DNA from: Fidelibacterota bacterium
GTDB lineage: Bacteria > Fidelibacterota > Marinisomatia > Marinisomatales > UBA1611
NCBI GenBank assembly: GCA_016784605.1
Contig: JADHUI010000006.1
Location: forward strand, 1-64,000
Direction: 5' to 3'
DNA length: 64,000 bases
Part shown: piece by piece, positions 19,166 to 28,084 of the stretch
How the letters are laid out: the number at the start of each line of letters is the position of its first letter
How positions within the stretch are numbered: position 1 is the stretch's first letter
Notes under the pieces: generated by a model
Database searches by the model: none
What the model saw: the letters and a program-made list of their open reading frames with translations, nothing else
Told to the model about the DNA's origin: nothing
Made by a program: the position numbers and the translations under genes

Positions 19166-19815
19166 TGGATATTGTGAAAATTATTCTCCCTTTAATTCTT
19201 GGTGTGGCGGCTGCTTCAGCGATGAAATATGTTTTCATCTTTTTTAATGTAGAAAAACCTAAATCAGTATCAAATCTGCCAATTTATGAATTAATGATGG
19301 GTCTTTTATGGGCTTGGGCTTTTGTTAAACTCCCTTTATTTGAAGCAGGATTATTTTCAATAATTACATTAATCATAAGTGTCATTGCATGGATTGATTT
19401 AAAATCATTTAAAATTCCATTACTCCTTATCGCTCTATCAGGATTAATATTATTTGGAGCTATTTTAGTGGGGCAAATTCCATTATCGTCCGCATTATGG
19501 GGTTTAGGTATTGGCGCGATTATTCCTTGGGTTATTATGGTTGTTACATCTTTATTTACCAAACGGGATGGAATGGGAATAGGCGATTTCCAATTAGGAT
19601 TCATTCTTGGCATTTGGTTAGGACCCGTTCGAATGGCACTCACATTATTTACAGCAAGTTTATTCAGCTTGTTAACATGGACATTTATTTCTTTGTCCTT
19701 GGGATTTGATAAAGACCGCGCTTTACCATTTGCCCCTTTTTTAGTTTTCGCAGGATTAGATATTTATATAGCTAGTTATTATTACCCAAAATTTTTCCAC
19801 CATTTGATGATTTAA
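19165..19815 (+). CDS. pilD: Prepilin leader peptidase (A24), short form without the methyltransferase half
   Basis: The 216-residue, all-helical membrane protein carries both catalytic aspartates of A24 prepilin peptidases: Asp78 in the AWIDLKSFKIP stretch and Asp141 in GMGIGDFQLG. It cleaves the leaders of the pilin-like proteins encoded upstream. Full-length PilD (about 260-290 residues) has an N-terminal cytoplasmic N-methyltransferase domain with two CxxC pairs; none is present here, where residues 1-40 are simply one membrane helix and a short loop. Short peptidases of this kind are known (for example TadV/CpaA types). Position at the end of the pilus operon, sharing one base with pilC, supports the role. 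Confidence 0.85.
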   Translation: MDIVKIILPLILGVAAASAMKYVFIFFNVEKPKSVSNLPIYELMMGLLWAWAFVKLPLFEAGLFSIITLIISVIAWIDLKSFKIPLLLIALSGLILFGAILVGQIPLSSALWGLGIGAIIPWVIMVVTSLFTKRDGMGIGDFQLGFILGIWLGPVRMALTLFTASLFSLLTWTFISLSLGFDKDRALPFAPFLVFAGLDIYIASYYYPKFFHHLMI

Positions 19816-19829
19816 TTAGAGAGGAATTA

Positions 19830-22800
19830 ATGAAACACAAATTATTATTAATAAGCATTTTTACAGTAGCAGTCAGTTTGGCGGCGGATATTCCAACATC
19901 AAAAGTTGAAGATGGTTTTTCATTTCGAGGGATTCAAAATGGAAAACAAACAATCGGATTTGAAAATATCAACTTTTCTTTAAAAACAATTGAACATTCT
20001 GGCAAAGTATATCAGAAACCGGAATTATCATCTGCTGGATCTGTTGCTGAAGAAGGTGAACCGTATTTACCGTCAGTTACAACCTATTATGCTATTGAGC
20101 CTGGAAAAACATTCCAAGCTCAAATTGAGATTTTGGAATCTGAAGTCATTGAAAATATCAATATCATTCCGTTCCATGGCTGGGATAAGGATTCATTTGA
20201 TCCCGAAACACCTTTAGTTAGAAATGCGTCTCTTTATTCTGTTAATCAAAATTTCCCTGATAATATTGTTCAAGTATCTGAACCTATCGTCATGAGAGAA
20301 TTAACGATGGTTAAAGTGACTATTACACCTTTTCAGTATAATCCCGTCACACAAGAATTAACGGTTATTCATGAAGCTAATATTACAATGGAAGCTAATG
20401 GAACAATTGATGCAGGGTTTCGCCCAGCAACTCGTTCACGCGCTTTTGAGCCTATGTATAAATCATTGCTTGTTAATTATGAAGACTACAACAGAGATGG
20501 AGTCTCTTATCAGCGCCCATCTATTTTATATGTTATTCCTTCCAATATTGGCAATCTAATGTCAACGATTGAATTATTGATGGATTGGAAACACCGATTA
20601 GGGTATGAAGTCAATTATGTATCCAGTTCAAATGTTGTAAATAACACGACCAATTTAAAAAACTACATAGAAGATGCTTATGAAACATGGGATAATCCAC
20701 CGGAATATGTGACTTTCTTTGGAGATGCTAGTGGCACGTATGATATTCCAACTTATTATGAAAATTGGAGTGGTTATAATGGAGAAGGAGATCATCCATA
20801 TTCTCAATTGGAAGGATCCGATATTTTCCCTGAAGTATTTCTCGGAAGAATGTCCTTCTCAACTCAATCTCATTTAAACACGATTGTTTCAAAAATATTG
20901 AATTATGAATCTTCACCTTATATGGGAGAAGATTGGTTTACAAGAGCCTGTTTAGTGGGCGATCCATCTACATCTGGGATTTCATGTGTTATTACAAATG
21001 AAAACATTAATTCTATTTTAGATTTAAACGGGTATACTGATGTGAATACTGTTTATAGCGGATCCTTTCCTTCTCAAATGGTTAGTGGGATAAATGAAGG
21101 AATTTCATTTTTTAATTACCGTGGATATTACGGCGTAAGTGGCTTTACAAGCTCAAATGTAAATAGCACGACGAATGGATTTATGCTTCCCGTAGCAACG
21201 GTTATTACTTGTGGAACAGGTTCATTTGGTGGTGATTCCATTGCTGAATCATTTCTTCGAGCAGGAACAGCTTCTAATCCTAAAGGAGCTGTTGCAAGTA
21301 TTGGCACAGCTACTACTGGAACGCATACCATGTTTAATAACTTAGTGGACATGGGTTTTTATTATGGAATATTTATAGATGAAATAGAAACGGCTGGTGC
21401 GGCTTTAATGCAAGGTAAATTGTATTTAGCCAAGGGGTATCCATCAAATCCAAATGATTTTGTGTCTATTTTTACACACTGGAATAGTTTAATGGGAGAT
21501 GCTTCGCTTCAAATGTGGACTGAATTTCCATCTACCTTTAATGTGGATTATGAAAGTTGGGTGATGTCCGGGACAAACTACATGGATATACATGTAGGTA
21601 ATGGGCCTGTTTCAGTTAAAGATGCCTGGGTAACCATTCTGAGAGATGGAGACATTTTTGAATCAGGATATACAAACCAATCTGGAAATGTAACGCTAAA
21701 TATTCCTTCATCGGATGAAGGTGAAGTATTAATCACTGTTTCTAAAAGAAATCATGTCCCGTATCAAGGTTCCTTCCAAATATATAATCCCAGTGTGAAT
21801 GTAAATCTCGTGGAAGATTATGTAACGTTTAACGATGATAACAATGGCCAGTCCTCTGGAAATAATGATGGAATGATAAATGGGGGTGAAACGATTGAGT
21901 TATATATTCCATTTAAAAATTATGGAAGTGAAACAGCCAATGAATTAAGTGTATTTCTTTCAACCGATAATTCTCAAGTAAATTTTGTGAATGGTGAATT
22001 AACAATTGGAAGTATCGATGTGCAGCAAATGGTCATACCAGAAACGCCATTTGTTTTAACCATAGAAAATGGTGTAAGTGAAGGAATAGATATTCCCATT
22101 ATGGTGAATATTTCTGATAATAATGGCGGCTCATGGACTGGATTAGTTCATCTTCAAACCCGAGGTAATAATATTACAGCTCATGATGTGAATGTATTAG
22201 GAAGTAGCGATAATGTTTTAGAATCTGGGCAAACATCTCAAGTTGAAATAATTTTATCCAATAGTGGCTCAACGAATGCGGTCGCATTAACGGGAACCAT
22301 TATTAGCCCTTCTCCCATGATTGAAATTGTGGATAATATTGGTACTTGGACCATGATTGGAGCAGGTTCTGTTGGATCAAATTCAACCAATACATTTGAA
22401 ATATCTGTTTTAGAAGGGACAATCCCAGGAACAATGGTACACCTTATCATGTATCTAGAATCCAGTGATGGCTATGAAACGAATATTGTTGTGCCAATTC
22501 AAATTGGAGTTCCATCTATTTATGATCCCTTAGGACCAGATGATTATGGCTACTATATATATGACAGCGGTGATGCCTTATATAATTTGGCTCCGTATTA
22601 CTCTTGGATTGAAATTGACGACCGCCAAGGTGGACTGGGATTTCACCTTAATTCATTAACGGATTCTGGTAACAATGGTGATGATGTTGAAACGGTTACT
22701 CTTCCATTTTCTTTCAAATTTTATGGACAATCCTATGACGAGATAAGTATTTGCAGTAATGGATGGATCGCTATGGGTGAATCCACTTTGGAATCTTTTA

Positions 22801-23420
22801 GGAATTATGAATTACCTGGACCAACAGGCCCGTCTCCAATGATAGCTGGTTTTTGGGATGATTTAAAATTAACGAATGGGGGGCGTGTTTATACGTATTA
22901 CGATCAAGCAAATCATCAATATATCGTTGAATGGTCACAAGTTAGAACATACCAAAATAATTCAACAAACACCTTTCAAATTATATTGAGAGATCCCGCT
23001 TATTATTTTGGACCAACCGGCGACGGTGAAATATTGATTCAGTATAAAGACTTTAATAACACATCCTATGGCAATTATGGGTGGGGACAAACTCATGGAA
23101 ATTATGCCACTGTAGGGATTGAAGATCATACAATGACAATTGGATTAACCTATACTTGGAATGACCAATACCCAACAGCCGCTATGGAACTTGGAGATGA
23201 AACCGCAATCCTTATTACGACACGCGGCAGTGAAGTTCGTTTATTTGGTGATTTAAATATGGACGAAGTGATTGACTTATTCGACATTTTAGGATTGGTT
23301 GATTATATTCTGGGTTCAGGGTCACCTATAAACCCGTATTTAGGAGATATTAACCAAGATGGAATGATCAATGTTCTTGATATGCTTGGTTTGGTCCAAA
23401 TAGTGATGGGGTGGCAATAA
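19830..23420 (+). CDS. C25 (gingipain)-like secreted protein ending in dockerin-type repeats
   Basis: The 1196-residue protein has a signal peptide (about 1-19), a gingipain propeptide-like region (to about 220), a C25-like domain (about 230-590), beta domains, a domain with NGW and FWDDL motifs (about 905-1125) and two C-terminal dockerin type I-like repeats beginning GDLNMDEVIDLFD and GDINQDGMINVLD (about 1140-1196). The nucleophile-position Cys461 is present (VITCGTG), but the canonical gingipain GHG histidine is replaced in NYRGYYG (429-435). Activity is therefore uncertain. It lacks the sorting domain of its relatives in this window. It starts 14 bases after pilD with a GAGGAA ribosome site, so it may be co-transcribed with the pilus operon. 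Confidence 0.82.
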   Translation: MKHKLLLISIFTVAVSLAADIPTSKVEDGFSFRGIQNGKQTIGFENINFSLKTIEHSGKVYQKPELSSAGSVAEEGEPYLPSVTTYYAIEPGKTFQAQIEILESEVIENINIIPFHGWDKDSFDPETPLVRNASLYSVNQNFPDNIVQVSEPIVMRELTMVKVTITPFQYNPVTQELTVIHEANITMEANGTIDAGFRPATRSRAFEPMYKSLLVNYEDYNRDGVSYQRPSILYVIPSNIGNLMSTIELLMDWKHRLGYEVNYVSSSNVVNNTTNLKNYIEDAYETWDNPPEYVTFFGDASGTYDIPTYYENWSGYNGEGDHPYSQLEGSDIFPEVFLGRMSFSTQSHLNTIVSKILNYESSPYMGEDWFTRACLVGDPSTSGISCVITNENINSILDLNGYTDVNTVYSGSFPSQMVSGINEGISFFNYRGYYGVSGFTSSNVNSTTNGFMLPVATVITCGTGSFGGDSIAESFLRAGTASNPKGAVASIGTATTGTHTMFNNLVDMGFYYGIFIDEIETAGAALMQGKLYLAKGYPSNPNDFVSIFTHWNSLMGDASLQMWTEFPSTFNVDYESWVMSGTNYMDIHVGNGPVSVKDAWVTILRDGDIFESGYTNQSGNVTLNIPSSDEGEVLITVSKRNHVPYQGSFQIYNPSVNVNLVEDYVTFNDDNNGQSSGNNDGMINGGETIELYIPFKNYGSETANELSVFLSTDNSQVNFVNGELTIGSIDVQQMVIPETPFVLTIENGVSEGIDIPIMVNISDNNGGSWTGLVHLQTRGNNITAHDVNVLGSSDNVLESGQTSQVEIILSNSGSTNAVALTGTIISPSPMIEIVDNIGTWTMIGAGSVGSNSTNTFEISVLEGTIPGTMVHLIMYLESSDGYETNIVVPIQIGVPSIYDPLGPDDYGYYIYDSGDALYNLAPYYSWIEIDDRQGGLGFHLNSLTDSGNNGDDVETVTLPFSFKFYGQSYDEISICSNGWIAMGESTLESFRNYELPGPTGPSPMIAGFWDDLKLTNGGRVYTYYDQANHQYIVEWSQVRTYQNNSTNTFQIILRDPAYYFGPTGDGEILIQYKDFNNTSYGNYGWGQTHGNYATVGIEDHTMTIGLTYTWNDQYPTAAMELGDETAILITTRGSEVRLFGDLNMDEVIDLFDILGLVDYILGSGSPINPYLGDINQDGMINVLDMLGLVQIVMGWQ

Positions 23421-23440
23421 CGCTATAAAATATTTGGCTA

Positions 23441-24622
23441 ATGACTGTTTTCCCATTAATCATACTTGGGTTTTTATTGTTATTCCTGTTGGGGGCAGGT
23501 TTGCTAGAATTCCAGTTTCATCAACGTGCGATTGCCACGATTCCTTTAAGAATTCATGTAAATGGAACTCGAGGTAAATCAAGTGTAACACGGCTTATTG
23601 CAGCAGGATTGCGTGCGGGAGGTTTGCGAACATTTGCAAAAACAACTGGTACTGCTCCTCGCGTGATTGATATGGATGGGAAAGACCGAATTATACATCG
23701 ATTAAGATTACCATCCATTGGTGAACAAGTGAGACTAATGTCCTTTTTCTCGAAAGAAAAACCTGATGCAATGGTTATGGAATGCATGGCCGTCCAACCG
23801 CAATATCAATGGATAGCCGAGCATCAAATGATTCAATCCCATATTGGCGTTATTACAAATACGCGACCAGATCATTTGGAAGAAATGGGACCAACAGAAG
23901 AAGATGTTGCATTTTCTTTATGCAATACCATACCCGAAAAAGGGTCTTTTATCACTGGAGAAGTTGAGAAATATTCCATATTAAAGAATGTAGCTGATTC
24001 ATTAGATACATCATGCAAATTATCAGATGAATCCACTATAACTGAAGATGAATTGAATGGGTTCACCTATTTAGAACATCCCCAAAATGTAGCAGTTGCG
24101 CTAGATGTTTGTAACGTAGTTGGGATCGAGAGAAATATAGCTTTAAAAGGGATGCAGAATGTGCAGCCAGACTTGGGCGCCTTAGTCGTTTGGAAATGCG
24201 GCTTTGGCGACAAAACAATATCATTCGTCAATGGAATGGCAGCCAATGATCCCGTCTCAACCTTACAAATTTGGAAATTTATTATTGACCGATATCCTGC
24301 AGAAGGTGGGACGTGTATTTTATTAAATTCACGTGAAGATCGCCCAGTTCGCACTCGGCAAATGATTGAATTAACGCTTGAGCATATAAAACCCGATCAT
24401 TTTATTGTGCGGGGGAATAAAGTAAGTGCATTGTTAGATCGTCTTCACCACCATTCACCCATGACACAATTCCATACGATTGGATTAGACAAACCAACAC
24501 AACAAACTATCAACATGATAGACCGATTGCCCAATGATTCTTTGGTTTATGCCATTGGGAATCAAGTCGGAGCGGGACAAGAAATATTAAACCAGTTAAA
24601 CCGGGTTAGAGTAAATGGTTGA
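23441..24622 (+). CDS. pgsB: Poly-gamma-glutamate synthase ligase subunit PgsB/CapB
   Basis: The 393-residue protein has an N-terminal membrane helix (about 3-22) followed by a Mur ligase-type ATP site, NGTRGKSSVTRL with G42-S47, and a family TNTRPDHLEEMG stretch near 148-160. CapB/PgsB activates glutamate as acyl phosphate and adds it to the gamma-carboxyl chain at the inner membrane with PgsC. The pgsC start lies within its last 8 bases. Size and motif set match the family well. There is a 20-base gap from the previous gene and no clear promoter. Confidence 0.94.
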   Translation: MTVFPLIILGFLLLFLLGAGLLEFQFHQRAIATIPLRIHVNGTRGKSSVTRLIAAGLRAGGLRTFAKTTGTAPRVIDMDGKDRIIHRLRLPSIGEQVRLMSFFSKEKPDAMVMECMAVQPQYQWIAEHQMIQSHIGVITNTRPDHLEEMGPTEEDVAFSLCNTIPEKGSFITGEVEKYSILKNVADSLDTSCKLSDESTITEDELNGFTYLEHPQNVAVALDVCNVVGIERNIALKGMQNVQPDLGALVVWKCGFGDKTISFVNGMAANDPVSTLQIWKFIIDRYPAEGGTCILLNSREDRPVRTRQMIELTLEHIKPDHFIVRGNKVSALLDRLHHHSPMTQFHTIGLDKPTQQTINMIDRLPNDSLVYAIGNQVGAGQEILNQLNRVRVNG

Positions 24623-25058
24623 AGTTTCCATTGGTTTAGGCATTGTACTCAGTTTAATCTTATCTGAATCTTTAGGGGTTACAGCCGGAGGCATTATTGT
24701 TCCAGGATATATTTCTCTTTATTTACATGAACCGTTACAAGTATTAATCACGTTTGCGGTTGCTGCGATTGTATATGGAATTATACATTTATTAAGTAAA
24801 GTGATGTTTCTGTATGGGAAAAGACGATTGGTTTTAGCTTTGATTCTAGGCTTTTTTCTGGGATATATTTCTCGACATTTTATTTATTCCCCTTTTGATG
24901 AATTGTCATTTGCTGTGATTGGGAATATTATTCCTGGACTTATTGCAAATTGGATGGATCGCCAAGGAGTTGTGCGGACATTATCGGTTGTAATTGTAAC
25001 AGCTGTCCTCGTGAAATTGCTTGTCATGATGTTTTTTGGGGGACAACTCTTTGTTTGA
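24615..25058 (+). CDS. pgsC: Poly-gamma-glutamate synthase membrane subunit PgsC/CapC
   Basis: The 147-residue protein consists of about five transmembrane helices. The N-terminal stretch GIVLSLILSESLGVTAGGII and the following VPGYISLYL are characteristic of CapC/PgsC. It forms the membrane part of the synthase with PgsB and probably the polymer's inner-membrane path. Overlap with pgsB (8 bases) and with the next gene argues for fixed stoichiometry. No PgsA/CapA homologue (the usual third subunit in Bacillus) is found in the window. Confidence 0.94.
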   Translation: MVEVSIGLGIVLSLILSESLGVTAGGIIVPGYISLYLHEPLQVLITFAVAAIVYGIIHLLSKVMFLYGKRRLVLALILGFFLGYISRHFIYSPFDELSFAVIGNIIPGLIANWMDRQGVVRTLSVVIVTAVLVKLLVMMFFGGQLFV

Positions 25059-26202
25059 TTATAAAAAACAGCCCTTTATTCCAATGATTCAAAAAACATC
25101 CACTCTAGTAGGTCTTGCCCTTTTAAGCATCCTGTGTTTCACATTTGCTATTTCTAATAAAGTAATTCATGTATCTCCTACATATGATTTAAAAGTAAAA
25201 GCCGCGGAACTTATGAAACAGGGTATGGCAGACCTTAAAAAAGCACGTATGGAAAAAGGAATTTTTGTGGATTTAGAAAATGATCCCAATGAAACTGGAT
25301 TGATTGGAAGCCCTTTTAGTTTGACAACAACTGACGAAGGTGACTTAGACGCTAAACTTACCACGCTTGATCCAAATTTATCTGCTGCTATGGTTGAGTT
25401 ATATCACCAAGCAGGACTCAAAGCGGGTGATACAGTTGCCGTTTTATTAACAGGTTCAATGCCTGGTGGAAATATTGCAGTGTTAACAGCCTGTGAAACG
25501 ATGGATATAACCCCAATTACAATTACATCTGTAGGCGCTTCTCAATGGGGAGCGAATCATGAAGATTTTACATGGTTAGATATGGAAAAGCACCTTTATG
25601 ATAATCAATCTATTTCATTTCGAAGTATTGCTGCGTCCATTGGCGGTAGAAATGATATGGGGAGACTATTGAGTCCTAAAGGACGTGAGCTGATTACTAA
25701 GAATATTGAATTACATGATTTGCCATTAATTCATTATAATCGGTTGAAAAACAATATTCAAGAACGATTAAGACTATTCTCGAATGTCAAAAATATTAAA
25801 TCCTATGACGCATTCATTAATGTTGGTGGCGGTGTTGCAAGTTTAGGGACATCTTTTAATCACAGATTATTGCCACCGGGAGTGGTTCATCGAAATGATG
25901 TGACCGACATTACTCGTCCGGGAGGCATCGAAGGTGTTTTATCACATTTTGCAAAACAGAATGTGCCTATTATTCATATTTTAAACATTAAAGCACTTAC
26001 TGAATCATTGAACCTCCCGTTTGCGCCCATCCCTCTTCCGGAAATTGGATCAGGTAAATTGTATGCTGATGAAACATATAATCTCATTATTACATTTATC
26101 GCTTTTTTGATTATTGCAGGTGCTGTGGTTGGAGTCGGTATTCATAGTAAGAAAAAAATTAAGGAACATTTATTGCAACATGAACCAGACAGTCTTTTAT
26201 AG
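25051..26202 (+). CDS. pgsW: Poly-gamma-glutamate system protein, PgsW-like
   Basis: The protein has an N-terminal membrane anchor, a central alpha/beta domain (about 60-330) with a VAVLLTGSMPGGNIA stretch and a GGGVASLGTSFN stretch, and a C-terminal transmembrane helix followed by a basic tail. This plan and its place right after pgsB-pgsC match the family annotated as 'poly-gamma-glutamate system protein', whose biochemical role is unknown. The start is uncertain: TTG 25051 has a G-rich stretch 8 bases upstream and overlaps pgsC by 8 bases; ATG 25084 would give a 372-residue protein with no visible ribosome site. Confidence 0.78.
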   Translation: MFDYKKQPFIPMIQKTSTLVGLALLSILCFTFAISNKVIHVSPTYDLKVKAAELMKQGMADLKKARMEKGIFVDLENDPNETGLIGSPFSLTTTDEGDLDAKLTTLDPNLSAAMVELYHQAGLKAGDTVAVLLTGSMPGGNIAVLTACETMDITPITITSVGASQWGANHEDFTWLDMEKHLYDNQSISFRSIAASIGGRNDMGRLLSPKGRELITKNIELHDLPLIHYNRLKNNIQERLRLFSNVKNIKSYDAFINVGGGVASLGTSFNHRLLPPGVVHRNDVTDITRPGGIEGVLSHFAKQNVPIIHILNIKALTESLNLPFAPIPLPEIGSGKLYADETYNLIITFIAFLIIAGAVVGVGIHSKKKIKEHLLQHEPDSLL

Positions 26203-27064
26203 AAAAACCATCTTATCCATTTTTTGTATCCTATTTACAGGTACGCTAGATGCGAAATTATTGAAACCTTCAGAAAATGGGGAAAAGAAAGAAATACTGA
26301 TTATTAATAAAAAAAGACGTATTTATTATCCTATTCAAGATGAAGGATTAGTGTATTCAGTTAATGGCCCCGTACGACTAGAATTTATTTCACGGTTCCC
26401 TGTTTTGAAAAAAAATAAAAAAAGTCATTCATTTCAGTACAAAATTATCGTGGATACTAAAGATACGATTCAAGTAAATCATCGTTACAAAATTCAAAAA
26501 AGGATTAAATCCGTTCAACATCCAAAGCATAATTATACTTATTCAGGAAATTATTTTATTAATATTCCAAAAGGGGAGCACCAAATTCAATTGCTCTCTT
26601 CGGGAAAATCTAAATACCCAGTTCTTTCGCGTGTTTTAGCAAAAGAATTTGAACAAGTTGGAGAAGATCAAAAACGAATCATTATGCCCATGGTTCATAA
26701 ATCGGCTATTCCTTTAACTATCCAGGGTAAAAAGATGGCCTATTTTGAATGTTCCCAAGATATTCCGCTACAGATAGAATCCAAGGGACCTAAATTGATC
26801 AAAATATTAAGCCGGTTATCTTTTAATGAATGGATGGGACAAGAATCATCCTATCGTATTAGAGTTAGAAGTGGACAAAAAGTAGTTGGAACTTTCTATT
26901 TTAATACAGAAAGATCATCTGAAACAACCATACCTGACCATCCCGAATGGGTGCCGGGGAAATGGCGATCCTGTGAAATTAAAGTTCCAAAAGGGAAACA
27001 TATTTATACGATTGAAGTTCTGGATGTAAATAAAACTGTTTTGGCCCGCTTTATTGAGTATTAA
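26180..27064 (+). CDS. Exported protein of unknown family following pgsW
   Basis: I chose ATG 26180 because it gives a normal signal peptide (residues 1-25, ending TGTLDA) and a 294-residue product; the longer frame start is inside pgsW. The mature protein is basic and beta-rich, without cysteine pairs or recognisable motifs. It contains two similar halves, each ending in a 'P-K-G-x-H-x-x-x-I/L' strand (IPKGEHQIQLLSSG near 127 and VPKGKHIYTIEVLD near 270), suggesting a tandem beta-sandwich. It overlaps pgsW by 23 bases and abuts the next gene exactly. Probably periplasmic or surface-bound; a positively charged protein would suit contact with the polyanionic glutamate polymer, but that is inference. 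Confidence 0.7.
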   Translation: MNQTVFYRKTILSIFCILFTGTLDAKLLKPSENGEKKEILIINKKRRIYYPIQDEGLVYSVNGPVRLEFISRFPVLKKNKKSHSFQYKIIVDTKDTIQVNHRYKIQKRIKSVQHPKHNYTYSGNYFINIPKGEHQIQLLSSGKSKYPVLSRVLAKEFEQVGEDQKRIIMPMVHKSAIPLTIQGKKMAYFECSQDIPLQIESKGPKLIKILSRLSFNEWMGQESSYRIRVRSGQKVVGTFYFNTERSSETTIPDHPEWVPGKWRSCEIKVPKGKHIYTIEVLDVNKTVLARFIEY

Positions 27065-28084
27065 ATGATAAAACAACTATCATCCTTATTCTTGATTTCA
27101 GCTCTTCTGAGTAATACGCCGACCTATTGGACTTTTGGGCTAGAAAATGGCTACGATTCAAATGTTTTACGTTTCTCTGAACTAGAAAAAGGAGAAGCTG
27201 ATCTATATCCTGAAATTATGGGCGGAATGAATACATTTGATTCACATGTGTTGAAAGGGTCACTTTATGGTAAAAAAGATATTTTTTTAAAGGGGAATGC
27301 ACTCACAATTACAGGATTAATAGGCCTAACAAATTATTCTCAAGTTGCTTTAAAACAATACGAATCCTATCATCTGAAAGTAGCCTATAAATTAGGGTCC
27401 TATAAAAAAATTGAATATTCCATTAATCATTTAGATCAATATTACTTACGTCATTATATCAATCGAGATATTTCATCCACATTTTTAGCGGCTTGTGCGT
27501 TTTCTGATCGAGATCAGAAAGTAGGTTTTTCACATCCTTTATTTAAGCGAACATGGGTAAATGTGTGGGGTGGGTATTTACAACGATATTATAATGCACC
27601 TTTTACAGAATTTGATTTAGATATTTATTATGGACGAATAAAATTAAATCATTCTATACGCCGGTTTGGGAAAGTCGGGTTTCAATTTGAACAGGGAAGA
27701 GCTCATAATAGCACTTTCCAAAATACAGCAAGAGCAAGCGATTTTGATCGAAGTTATTCTTATGCTCAATTTTATTTACCCTTGAGTAAAACAAAGCAAA
27801 ACAAATGGACCGATGGAATCGGAGGGGCTATTCGAGCAGATATTCGATTATATGATGCTGAAAATTTGGGAGATCCACTCCATGCAGGCAGAAATCATGT
27901 GGATATGAAAATTGACTATTGGTTGAAGAAAAGTATAACTGAAACGATATCAATCAAATCAACAGTTCGTCATCGTTGGAGGAAAACGGACTCTCAGTTT
28001 GAGTGGGTAGAATCCCTAAAGAGTTTTAATCAATGGCAAGTTTGGTGCAAAATAGAATGGAATATGATTTATGATCAATATTAA
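27065..28084 (+). CDS. Predicted outer-membrane beta-barrel protein in the PGA operon
   Basis: The 339-residue protein has a signal peptide (about 1-18) and then alternating short amphipathic strands rich in Tyr, Trp, Phe, Gly and Asn. These begin with TYWTFGLENGYDSNVLRF, a pattern typical of the first strand of outer-membrane barrels. The last residues (WQVWCKIEWNMIYDQY) end in an aromatic, as a final barrel strand would, though with Tyr rather than Phe. The start ATG follows the upstream stop directly, and the tail overlaps the next gene by 14 bases. I do not recognise the family; it could be a polymer export pore or a scaffold. Confidence 0.68.
   Translation: MIKQLSSLFLISALLSNTPTYWTFGLENGYDSNVLRFSELEKGEADLYPEIMGGMNTFDSHVLKGSLYGKKDIFLKGNALTITGLIGLTNYSQVALKQYESYHLKVAYKLGSYKKIEYSINHLDQYYLRHYINRDISSTFLAACAFSDRDQKVGFSHPLFKRTWVNVWGGYLQRYYNAPFTEFDLDIYYGRIKLNHSIRRFGKVGFQFEQGRAHNSTFQNTARASDFDRSYSYAQFYLPLSKTKQNKWTDGIGGAIRADIRLYDAENLGDPLHAGRNHVDMKIDYWLKKSITETISIKSTVRHRWRKTDSQFEWVESLKSFNQWQVWCKIEWNMIYDQY

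Noticed and set aside
19284-19643. 119-residue minus-strand frame inside the prepilin peptidase gene
   Set aside because: It lies wholly opposite a well-supported gene, has no ribosome site and its composition reflects the antisense of membrane-helix codons.
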